Positions 30,649 through 37,922 of a stretch of DNA of 64,000 nucleotides are shown one piece after another. Numbering within the stretch: the first letter of the stretch is position 1; each line of letters starts with the position of its first letter. The notes under the pieces are model-generated. The model saw nothing but the letters and a program-made list of their open reading frames with translations. It was not told where the DNA came from and did no database searches. The position numbers and the translations under genes are program-made. The DNA is from JBBPXY01 sp038200435 (GTDB taxonomy: Bacteria > Actinomycetota > Thermoleophilia > Solirubrobacterales > Solirubrobacteraceae): assembly GCA_038200435.1 (NCBI GenBank), contig JBBPXY010000059.1, forward strand, positions 1 to 64,000, in the 5' to 3' direction.

Positions 30649-31824
30649 TCAATCCCGCGACTCGAGCGGCTCGATGTCGCTCAACCCGAAGCTGGGAGTC
30701 TCGCCGAACTCACGTGCGAGGCGAGCTTTGTAGGCCCCATAGCGGCGCACGGACTCGCTGCGGCGTCCTTGCCCGAGCCACACCGCGAACAGAGAGCGGT
30801 GGGCCTCGGCGTCGAACGGCTCGAGCTCGGTGAGCCGCTCCAGAGCCGCGCTCGCTCGCGGGAGATCACGCCGCTTCTCCAGCAGCCCGCTCATCGTGCG
30901 CAGCGTATGGGCGGCGACGGAGTGCAGGCGGTCGCGCTCCGCGTAGGCCCATTCCGCGTAGGGCTCGTCGGAGACGAGGTCGCCCCGGTAGAGCTGCATC
31001 GCCTGCTCGAGGCGCTCGAGAGCGAGATCGTCGTCTGCCCCGTTCGCGATCACGAGACCGTCGCGGGCGGCGGTCTCGAATTCGTCCGCGTCGATTCGCA
31101 CGTTGCGGCGGTCGAGGGCGTAGCCGCCCTGCACGGTGACGATGAACGAGGACTTCGCGCCCCGCTGCCGCTGCGGCTCGAGCTTCTGACGCACCGCGTG
31201 CATGAAGTGGCGCACGTTGTTCAGGCTCTGCCTACCGCCGCCGGGCCACAGGGCCTCGGCGATCTCCTCGGCGTGGACCACTCGGTTGCGCTCGCACACG
31301 AGGTACTTGAGTAGCTGGCCCGGCCTTTGCCCGAGCCACTCGCCGCCGATGGGCGTCTCCCGGCAGTCGATCCACGTGCGGCCGAGCGCACTGATCCGCA
31401 GCTCCGGCCCGTTCAGCCAATGGGGATCCGAGCGCCGCCGGCGGTCGCGGGCATCGCCCGGACGCAGGTGCAGAACGACGCCGCCCCCCAGGGGCAGACC
31501 GGCCGCGGTGACCCACAGCGCAGAGGTGCCCCCGCGCGACGGCGTGTCGATCCTGATCTCCGGGAGGGGGCCGGCGGAGAGACCGGCGCGCTCGGCGAGG
31601 CATCCCTGCTCGCACGGGCCGTCCGGCGCCTGGCAGGCGAAGAGCTCGTGGCAGTGGGCGGGCGGCCCGCCGCGGTCGATGTCCCAGAGGAGCTTCACCG
31701 CTGAGGCGTTCGCGTTGCGCACGCAACGCTCGGAGTCGAGCACGACGATGCCGTAGGGCAGCCCGTCGAGAACATCGGCGGGGTCGATGTCGGCCGTGGT
31801 CGGCTGGTGGGGGTCCGGAGTCAT
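30649..31824 (-). CDS. PAS-SARP family transcriptional regulator
   Basis: A 391-residue regulator. Residues 10-125 form a PAS-like sensor with a cysteine cluster (CHELFACQ and CEQGC), which could bind a metal or an iron-sulphur cluster. Then follow an OmpR-type winged helix (LLKYLVCERNRVVHAEEIAEALWP) and a bacterial transcriptional activation domain with helical repeats. SARP proteins often switch on clustered pathways. It is divergent from an ECF sigma gene with 201 bases between starts, so the two may be linked in control. No ribosome binding site is clear before ATG 31824. Confidence 0.8.
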   Translation of the reverse strand: MTPDPHQPTTADIDPADVLDGLPYGIVVLDSERCVRNANASAVKLLWDIDRGGPPAHCHELFACQAPDGPCEQGCLAERAGLSAGPLPEIRIDTPSRGGTSALWVTAAGLPLGGGVVLHLRPGDARDRRRRSDPHWLNGPELRISALGRTWIDCRETPIGGEWLGQRPGQLLKYLVCERNRVVHAEEIAEALWPGGGRQSLNNVRHFMHAVRQKLEPQRQRGAKSSFIVTVQGGYALDRRNVRIDADEFETAARDGLVIANGADDDLALERLEQAMQLYRGDLVSDEPYAEWAYAERDRLHSVAAHTLRTMSGLLEKRRDLPRASAALERLTELEPFDAEAHRSLFAVWLGQGRRSESVRRYGAYKARLAREFGETPSFGLSDIEPLESRD

Positions 31825-32025
31825 GAGAACGGTTGGCGGCCGGATACACCGCTGCCCGGTCAATCGGCCGCGGGCCGCACACCTTGAGGGCCGAACAAAT
31901 CTCCAGCTAATGCCTGGGCAAACGGTCGTCCAATGTCGCCCCCGTACCGTGCGCAGCGGAGCAGGGGGAAGACCGGAGGGCCGGGTGGAGCCGGGCTTCC
32001 TCGAGCATCAGGGGCTGAGACAGGC

Positions 32026-32643
32026 ATGGACGACATCGCGAGCCGCTACGCGGGGCTCAACGAAGGACGCTTCCACCGCAAGGCAAAGCTCGACTCAGAC
32101 CTCCGTCCGGGCGAGCTCAACGCCGCCGTGGCCCGGGCGAAGGCAGGCGACCGAGACGCGGTCCGCTACCTCTACCTGCGGTTCGCCGACAACGTCTACG
32201 GCTACGCCCGCAGCATCGTGCAGGACGAGCACGAGGCCGAGGACGTCACGCAGCAGGTCTTCGCCCGCCTCATGACGGCGCTCGAGCGCTACGAGCAGCG
32301 CTCCGTGCCGTTCTCGGCGTGGCTGCTGCGCATCACCCACAACGCCTCCATCGATCACATGCGCCGGCGCCTGCGGACTTCCGGCAGCGCCGACGCCGAG
32401 CCCGAGAGGGGTGAGGCGCGCGATGAGGAGATGGTGTTCTCGCTGCGGGCAGCGCTCGACGAACTTCCCGAGGTGCAGCGCCAGGTCGTGCTTATGCGTC
32501 ACCTCGGCGGGTACTCGCCCGGAGAGATCGCCAAAGCCCTAGGGCGCTCCGAGGATGCCGTCCACGGGTTGCATCACCGCGGGCGGCGAGCGCTCAAGCA
32601 GGCTCTGGTGCGCGCGGGCGCGGCGCCCCGCATCGCGGCCTGA
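32026..32643 (+). CDS. ECF RNA polymerase sigma factor
   Basis: A 205-residue sigma-70-family factor. Region 2 has AEDVTQQVFARLMTALERYE and FSAWLLRITHNASIDHMRRR. Region 4 has LGGYSPGEIAKALGRSEDAVHGLHHRGRR. No fused anti-sigma part is present, in contrast to its neighbours, and no separate anti-sigma gene is next to it. ATG 32026 follows GAGACAGG. The gene is convergent with the fused sigma gene that ends four bases later. Confidence 0.88.
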   Translation: MDDIASRYAGLNEGRFHRKAKLDSDLRPGELNAAVARAKAGDRDAVRYLYLRFADNVYGYARSIVQDEHEAEDVTQQVFARLMTALERYEQRSVPFSAWLLRITHNASIDHMRRRLRTSGSADAEPERGEARDEEMVFSLRAALDELPEVQRQVVLMRHLGGYSPGEIAKALGRSEDAVHGLHHRGRRALKQALVRAGAAPRIAA

Positions 32644-32647
32644 GGCT

Positions 32648-34048
32648 CTAAGGGGTGCCGCTGGCGGCGGCCGGAGCGGCGGAGGGCGCTGATGAGGCTG
32701 CCCCGGCGTTCGGGCTCTGTACTGCCGGTGTGCCGGCGGCTGGCGCGGAATCTCCGGCGCCCGGGGCGGGAGCCCCGGCGGTGGGGGAGCCCGTCGGGGC
32801 GGTCGGCGTGTCCGTAGCCGGAGTTGGGTCGGCGCGACCCGTGGCCGACGGATCCACGGCCGGGTCGCTCATGGCGCCGGCCGCTGGCGCGCTCGCAGTG
32901 CGGGAGGCATGGTGGGGATGCCCGTAACGGCGGCTTTGGGCTGCCGGTGCGACCGCGCGGGTGCGCCAGCGGGCTCGGACACCCGTGACGGATGCCGCTG
33001 AGCCGACGGCCGGGAAACTCGCCGGCGTGTCCGTCTTGGCGACCGCGTGATGTCTGACCGCTGCGTGATGGACTCCAGAGGGCGAGAGGGAGCGCTCGAC
33101 CTCAACGGCTCCTCCCGCCGTCGCCACTGCCACACAGACCACGGCCGCGACCTTGGTGATCGCCGCGCCGGCAGCGAGGCTCCCTCCGCTGCCGAGCGCC
33201 GCGCCACTGCCGGCGGCTGCTCCGCCGCTTCCGCCGGCGCCTACGCCGAAGAGGTTGGCGAGGGCGGCGAGAGGCGCGAGACCGGGAGCGAGGGCGGCGA
33301 AGTTGCGAGACACACCCTTCAGCTCGGCGCGGTAGTGGCAGCACGGGACGCAGTCGCGCAGGTGCCGCCGGGCCAGCGCGCTCGCCCGGGCGCCGTCGTC
33401 GTGGGCCAGAGCGAGCTCAGCCCGGATGTCCGGGCACTCGGCGTCTCGAGCTTCGCCCGCTTGCGCGAGCCCGATGCGGGCGCGCACCAGCAGCGACTTC
33501 ACCGCGGGGGCGCTGACGCCCAGCGCGGCACCGACTTCGAAATAGGACAGGCCGTTGAGCTCGCGCATCAGCAGGGCCGAGCGCTGCTGCTCCGGTAGGC
33601 GACGCACGTCGGCAACGAGACGGCGCAGGCTCTCGCGGCGCTCGGCCTCGGCCAGTGGATCGCTCTGCGGCGGGCGTACGAGCTCGAGGACTTCCGGCGA
33701 AGGCGGTGGCGGGCGACGCAGCTCGTCGACACAGCGGTTGTGCGCCACGCGATACAGCCAAGCGCGCAGTGATATCTCCCGGTCGGAGTCGCGCAGCGTG
33801 TGGTAGGCGCGCACGAAGACGTCCTGCAGCGCGTCCTCCGCGTCCTGGCGTGAGCCCGAGAGCATCTGCCGGGCGTAGGCGAAGAGGCGCGCGCGGTAGC
33901 GATCGTGGATTGCCCCGAACGCCTCCTCGTTACCGCGGCGGAAGAGGGCGACCAGCTGCTCGTCGGAGCGCAGGCGCAGCAGAGGAGGCGAGATCCGCGG
34001 ACGGGATCTCGCGAGCTGAGCCGGTGCGGGTAGGGCGGAGGCTTCCAC
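32648..34048 (-). CDS. Second ECF sigma factor fused to zinc anti-sigma-like module and membrane helix
   Basis: A 466-residue protein with the same plan as the one at 23815-25335. Sigma region 2 is at 30-112 (AEDALQDVFVRAYHTLR, RAWLYRVAHNRCVDEL) and region 4 at 140-195 (LNGLSYFEVGAALGVSAPAVKS). C205, H229, C233 and C236 form the zinc pattern (HLRDCVPC). A membrane helix lies near 291-312, and 150 residues of Ala/Pro/Thr/Ser-rich outer tail follow. GTG 34048 has AGGA upstream and TAGAGT further up as a possible -10 box. Confidence 0.83.
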   Translation of the reverse strand: MEASALPAPAQLARSRPRISPPLLRLRSDEQLVALFRRGNEEAFGAIHDRYRARLFAYARQMLSGSRQDAEDALQDVFVRAYHTLRDSDREISLRAWLYRVAHNRCVDELRRPPPPSPEVLELVRPPQSDPLAEAERRESLRRLVADVRRLPEQQRSALLMRELNGLSYFEVGAALGVSAPAVKSLLVRARIGLAQAGEARDAECPDIRAELALAHDDGARASALARRHLRDCVPCCHYRAELKGVSRNFAALAPGLAPLAALANLFGVGAGGSGGAAAGSGAALGSGGSLAAGAAITKVAAVVCVAVATAGGAVEVERSLSPSGVHHAAVRHHAVAKTDTPASFPAVGSAASVTGVRARWRTRAVAPAAQSRRYGHPHHASRTASAPAAGAMSDPAVDPSATGRADPTPATDTPTAPTGSPTAGAPAPGAGDSAPAAGTPAVQSPNAGAASSAPSAAPAAASGTP

Positions 34049-34103
34049 TGGTTTGTTCCTGCCCGACTCTAACGGGCGCGAAGCGAGGAAGTTCCGGTTC
34101 TCC

Positions 34104-34973
34104 CTACTCGCCCGGGCGCGCGCGAGGCAACGGCGGCGGGGTCAGCGCGGCCGCGCCGATCACGAGTGCGAAGGCCAGGACCCTGGCGGTCAGTCCGAGC
34201 GCTCCACTCGGGACCGGCTCGCCGAACACGAGCGGGCCGGCCGCGATGGTGCAGACGTTCGCCGCTGCGCTTGTGACAGCGATGACGGGGACTGCGGCGC
34301 CGACCTGCAGGCTGCGCGCCGAGACGAGCAGTCCGAGCAGCGAGAGCACGAGGATCACGGCGGCGAGGGGATGTAAGAGAACTCCCGCCCCGTCGCCGGA
34401 GAGGTGCCCGCTCAGAGCCTTGATGGAGACGTCGGACGCTCCCCACAACAGCCCGGCCGCCACGGCAAGACGGGTCGCGCCCCGGCGCTCGTTTGCGGCC
34501 GCCGCCCACGCGAGCACGCCGATGAGCGTGGTCGCACCGACGTACACCGCCAGGGCGCCGTTGGCGTAGTGGCTCTGCGAGTCGCGCGCTCCGCCCTCGA
34601 TCGTGGCGGCCAGCACGGCGAGGCCGGCGGCCGTCAGCGCGACGCCGATCCACTCCCGGCGCGTGACCTCGAGGCCGAAGGCGCGGTCGGCCACCACCGT
34701 GAGCAATACGAGGCCTCCGGCGATCGTCGACTGCACGAGCGAGATCGGCGCGAGGGCCAGAGCGCCAACGTGAAGGCCCCAGCCGGCCGTGGCCACGATG
34801 ATCCCGATCGTGTAGAGCCGCGAGCGGAAGAGCGCCAGGGAGGAGCGCACGGGGCGCCGCCACTCGACGTCGGGCGCGGCTATGGCGCCCCGGTATTTGA
34901 GCAGGAAGCCGACGATGGAGGTCAGCGCGGTCGCGACGGCCAGCAGCAGACCGAGAACTACCGACGGGCTCAT
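34104..34973 (-). CDS. Drug/metabolite-transporter-type membrane protein
   Basis: A 289-residue protein with nine or ten hydrophobic helices, including two repeated halves that each contain a run like GLHVGALALAPISLVQSTIAGG. It fits the DMT/EamA or NIPA-like group, and the substrate cannot be told. ATG 34973 has GAGGAG in front of it. The gene is divergent from the CcdA-like gene with 46 bases between starts. Confidence 0.72.
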   Translation of the reverse strand: MSPSVVLGLLLAVATALTSIVGFLLKYRGAIAAPDVEWRRPVRSSLALFRSRLYTIGIIVATAGWGLHVGALALAPISLVQSTIAGGLVLLTVVADRAFGLEVTRREWIGVALTAAGLAVLAATIEGGARDSQSHYANGALAVYVGATTLIGVLAWAAAANERRGATRLAVAAGLLWGASDVSIKALSGHLSGDGAGVLLHPLAAVILVLSLLGLLVSARSLQVGAAVPVIAVTSAAANVCTIAAGPLVFGEPVPSGALGLTARVLAFALVIGAAALTPPPLPRARPGE

Positions 34974-35019
34974 GCTCCTCTTCAGGCTATCCGGCCTCCG
35001 GCGGTACGCTCGAGGGGCG

Positions 35020-35739
35020 ATGGACCCGTCGTCGGGAATCGGCATCTTCGCGGCGCTCTTCGCCGGCCTCGTGTCGTTCCTCTCGCCCTGCGTGCTGCCG
35101 CTCGTGCCGGGCTACCTGTCTGCCGTCGTGGGCGTCTCACCGGGCGAGCTGCGCGACGCGGGGGCGCGCCGCGTGCTGCTGCCGAGCCTGCTCTTTGTCG
35201 CCTCCTTCTCGTCGATCTTCATCCTCCTCGGGCTCGCCGCCACGGCGCTCGGCTCGTTCCTGACGCGTAACAAGGACACGCTGCAGACGATCTCCGCGCT
35301 GATGATCATCGGGCTGGGCGCCTTCTTCCTGCTGACGCTGTTCATCACCCGCCTCAACCGCGAGTGGCGGGTCGACGGGCTGATGCGCCGCGCCGGGCGG
35401 GGTGGACCGCTCGTGGCCGGGGCCGCCTTCGCGATCGCCTGGAGCCCATGCATCGGCCCGACCCTCGGCGCCATCCTGACCGCTGCCGCAACGGCGCACT
35501 CCGAGGCACGCGGTGCAATGTTGCTGGCGTTCTACTCGGCCGGCCTCGCCGTGCCCTTCATCGCGACATCCCTGTTCTTCGGCTACATGACCTCGGCCTT
35601 CGAGCGCGTCAAGCGGCACTACGGCGCGGTCGTCGCGGTGGGCGGCGTCATGTTGATCGCCATGGGCGTCCTGATCCTCACGGGCGAGTTCGCGGTGCTG
35701 AACCAGAAGGCGCAAGAGCTGCTGCCGGCCTGGAACTGA
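35020..35739 (+). CDS. CcdA-type cytochrome c biogenesis/thiol-electron transporter
   Basis: A 239-residue membrane protein with six helices. The two redox cysteines are in SFLSPCVLPLVPGY and AWSPCIGPTLG, the hallmarks of CcdA/DsbD. It carries electrons across the membrane to reduce thiols in outer proteins, such as apocytochrome c or thioredoxin-like partners. GAGGGG precedes ATG 35020. No ResB/ResC genes lie next to it, so the partner is unknown. Confidence 0.88.
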   Translation: MDPSSGIGIFAALFAGLVSFLSPCVLPLVPGYLSAVVGVSPGELRDAGARRVLLPSLLFVASFSSIFILLGLAATALGSFLTRNKDTLQTISALMIIGLGAFFLLTLFITRLNREWRVDGLMRRAGRGGPLVAGAAFAIAWSPCIGPTLGAILTAAATAHSEARGAMLLAFYSAGLAVPFIATSLFFGYMTSAFERVKRHYGAVVAVGGVMLIAMGVLILTGEFAVLNQKAQELLPAWN

Positions 35740-35773
35740 TAGCGGGGAAGTCATTCCGACCGAGGGGTAGGTC

Positions 35774-35787
35774 TTAGGCTCGCCTAA
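35774..35787. promoter_or_regulatory. Iron-box-like operator (DtxR/IdeR type) before the ZIP transporter
   Basis: TTAGGCTCGCCTAA is a 6-2-6 inverted repeat. It matches the inner part of DtxR/IdeR/DmdR-type boxes (TTAGGTTAGGCTCACCTAA in Streptomyces iron boxes) at 13 of 14 positions. TATGTT at 35793-35798 could be the -10 box, which would place the operator in the promoter. Metal-loaded repressor binding would link the transporter to iron or manganese supply. Confidence 0.6.
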
Positions 35788-35851
35788 CGTGCTATGTTCC
35801 GCCGCCCGCGGTGGGTTCACCGCTCCGACGACTCCACTTTCGAGCACTGAC

Positions 35852-36721
35852 TTGACCTTCGCTCAGACCGTCGCCCTCGGCGCCCTCGCCGGCTTCACGA
35901 TCTATCTCGGACTGCCGTTCGGTCGTCTACAGCTGCTATCCAACCGGGGACGCGTAGGGCTCGCGATGTTCTCCGTCGGCGTACTGGCCTTCCTCTTCGT
36001 CGATGTCGGCAGCCATTCGATGGGGATCGTCGAGGACGCGCTCAAGGGGACCAAGGGTCCGCACCCGACGAAGTCCTTCGGTGACGTGGTGCTCTTGGCC
36101 GCGGTCCTGGCGGTCGGGTTCGCGGCGGGCAGCGCAGGACTGGGATTCCTCGAGCGGCGCATGCGCCCGGTCGGACCGAGCCGCCCGCCCATGGCCGGAG
36201 GCTCCGCCGCCGCCGTGCTGAGCACTCCGGAGGCCGTCGCCCTTCACCAAGAGGCCGACCTCGCCCGGCGGCGCGCGCTGCGCACCGGCCTCACGATCGC
36301 CATCGCGATCGGCATACACAACTTTGCCGAGGGTCTCGCCATCGGTGTATCGGCTCGTGCCGGAGAGGTCGGGTTGGCGACCGTCCTGATCGTCGGGTTC
36401 GCGCTGCACAACGCGACCGAAGGGTTCGGCATCGTCGGCCCGCTCGGTGGCGTCAAGCCCTCTTGGCGCTGGCTCGGCCTGGTGGGACTCATAGCCGGCG
36501 GCCCGACCTTCCTCGGATCGCTCGTGGGCTACAACGTCACGAGCCAGCCGCTGGAGCTCGCGTTCTACGCGGTCGCGGGTGGCGCGATCCTCTACGTGAT
36601 CGGCGAGGTCTGGAACGCGATGCGCCGCTACGGCCACCGCGAGCTCGGCCTCACGCTGCTGACGATGGGGTTCATCGTGGGCGTCGCGACGGATCTCGTC
36701 GTGGCTTACGGCGGAGGCTGA
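35852..36721 (+). CDS. ZIP family divalent metal transporter
   Basis: A 289-residue protein with eight hydrophobic helices and the two metal-site helices HNFAEGLAIG and HNATEGFG. ZIP proteins bring zinc, iron or manganese into the cell. A His- and charge-bearing loop lies between helices three and four. TTG 35852 is chosen; the frame is open to GTG 35789, but that would overlap the promoter region after the iron box. A short hairpin GCGGTG-GGTT-CACCGC is in the leader. The operator just upstream suggests iron or manganese as cargo. Confidence 0.85.
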   Translation: MTFAQTVALGALAGFTIYLGLPFGRLQLLSNRGRVGLAMFSVGVLAFLFVDVGSHSMGIVEDALKGTKGPHPTKSFGDVVLLAAVLAVGFAAGSAGLGFLERRMRPVGPSRPPMAGGSAAAVLSTPEAVALHQEADLARRRALRTGLTIAIAIGIHNFAEGLAIGVSARAGEVGLATVLIVGFALHNATEGFGIVGPLGGVKPSWRWLGLVGLIAGGPTFLGSLVGYNVTSQPLELAFYAVAGGAILYVIGEVWNAMRRYGHRELGLTLLTMGFIVGVATDLVVAYGGG

Positions 36722-37087
36722 ACCGGCGCCCGACGAGCAGCGCGAGCGGGCGTCCTCGGTCGCTCGCGTGCAGAGCACGCCACGCTCCTGCGTCCTTCGC
36801 TCGCTCGCTCCTCGGGCGCCGGACGCTCCGCCATAACGATGTGAGGGGGCTGAAAGCCCCGACGCCTGAGGTCCAGGCGCGGCAGTACTGCGCTCATCGG
36901 ACGAGAGAGAGAGTCCATGAGTCGTCCCGGGTCCCGTGCAGCATCGACTGGGCCATAGCCCAGCAAACCCTGCGATCTGCGTCCCGCGGGACGGTCGCGC
37001 GACGCGTTCGGTAGTCCCAGGGCTACCAAATGCAGCGACCTACCCGCTTGGGGCCGCTCTTCTTCCTCAGATCAGGGGACCCGCGCG
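36722..37087. other. 366-base structured gap between convergent genes
   Basis: I see no coding gene here, but several strong hairpins: an 11-pair stem CCGGCGCCCGA (36723-36733) with TCGGGCGCCGG (36812-36822); GGGGCT-GAA-AGCCCC (36846-36860); CTGGGC-CATA-GCCCAG (36948-36963); the palindrome GTCCCGCGGGAC (36981-36992); and GTAG-CCC type pairing at 37011-37026. Two terminators for the flanking convergent genes account for some of this. A small RNA on either strand is possible. I do not recognise a known RNA family. Confidence 0.5.
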
Positions 37088-37894
37088 CTACACGAACCGC
37101 GGATACAGCGTCATTCCGCCGTCGACGAACAGCGTCGAGCCGACCACGTAGCCGGCCTGGTCGGAGGCCACCCACGCCACGGCCCGCGACACGTCGGAAA
37201 CCTCGCCCCAGCGGCCGAGGGGGATCTCGGACTCGACCTCTCCTCTCGCCTTCGTGTCGGCGAGCACGGCCTTGTTGATCGGCGTGGCGATCGCGCCCGG
37301 GGCGACGCTGACCACGCGGATGCCGTGCGGCGCGAGCTCGCGCGCGATCGACTGTGCGAACATCTTCTCGCCGCCCTTGGAGGCGCAGTAATGGGAGAAG
37401 CCCTTCCACGGGATCTGCTCGTGGACGCTCGTGATGTTGACGATCGCCCCGCGGTCTCCAGCTCCCTTCATCATGCGCGCCGCCTCGCGCGAGCACAGGA
37501 AGACCCCGGTGAGGTTCACGTCGATCACCCGCTGCCACCACTCGAGAGGCATGTCGACGAGGTCGAACTGCTTCTCGAGCCCGGCGTTGTTCACGAGGAG
37601 GTCGAGCCCGCCGAACGCGTCGCGCGCTTCGCCGAACGCGCGCGTCACGTCGGCCTCGTCGGCCACGTTCATCCTCACCGCGAGAGCCTGGCCACCGGCG
37701 TCGGAGATGTGCTTCACCATCTCGTCGGCGACCTCTGAGCCGGCGAGATGGTTGATGGCGACGGCCGCGCCGTGGGCCGCCAGCTCGAACGCGATGCCCT
37801 GCCCGATCCCCGAATCGGCGCCGGTGATGAGTGCCCGGCGACCGGTCAGCAACTGCGCCGCGGGATCTTTCAGCTGTAACTCGGGAAGGTTCAA
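37088..37894 (-). CDS. SDR oxidoreductase, glucose 1-dehydrogenase-like
   Basis: A 268-residue classical short-chain dehydrogenase. The cofactor loop is TGADSGIGQGIA, the structural motif NNAG is in LLVNNAGLEKQ, and the catalytic S-Y-K set is in ITSVHEQIP and HYCASKGGEK. The Asn or His after the beta-2 strand leaves NAD or NADP open. TTG 37894 with AGGAG six bases upstream is the best start. It is divergent from the GH15 gene, so the pair may share control in sugar metabolism. Confidence 0.85.
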   Translation of the reverse strand: MNLPELQLKDPAAQLLTGRRALITGADSGIGQGIAFELAAHGAAVAINHLAGSEVADEMVKHISDAGGQALAVRMNVADEADVTRAFGEARDAFGGLDLLVNNAGLEKQFDLVDMPLEWWQRVIDVNLTGVFLCSREAARMMKGAGDRGAIVNITSVHEQIPWKGFSHYCASKGGEKMFAQSIARELAPHGIRVVSVAPGAIATPINKAVLADTKARGEVESEIPLGRWGEVSDVSRAVAWVASDQAGYVVGSTLFVDGGMTLYPRFV

Positions 37895-37922
37895 GGGAGA
37901 CTCCTGGGAAGATGGCGAGCAC

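Noticed and set aside
36895..36945. Hammerhead-like core in the structured gap
   Set aside because: Only part of the core (GATGA) is seen and the GAAA partner and stems do not fit.
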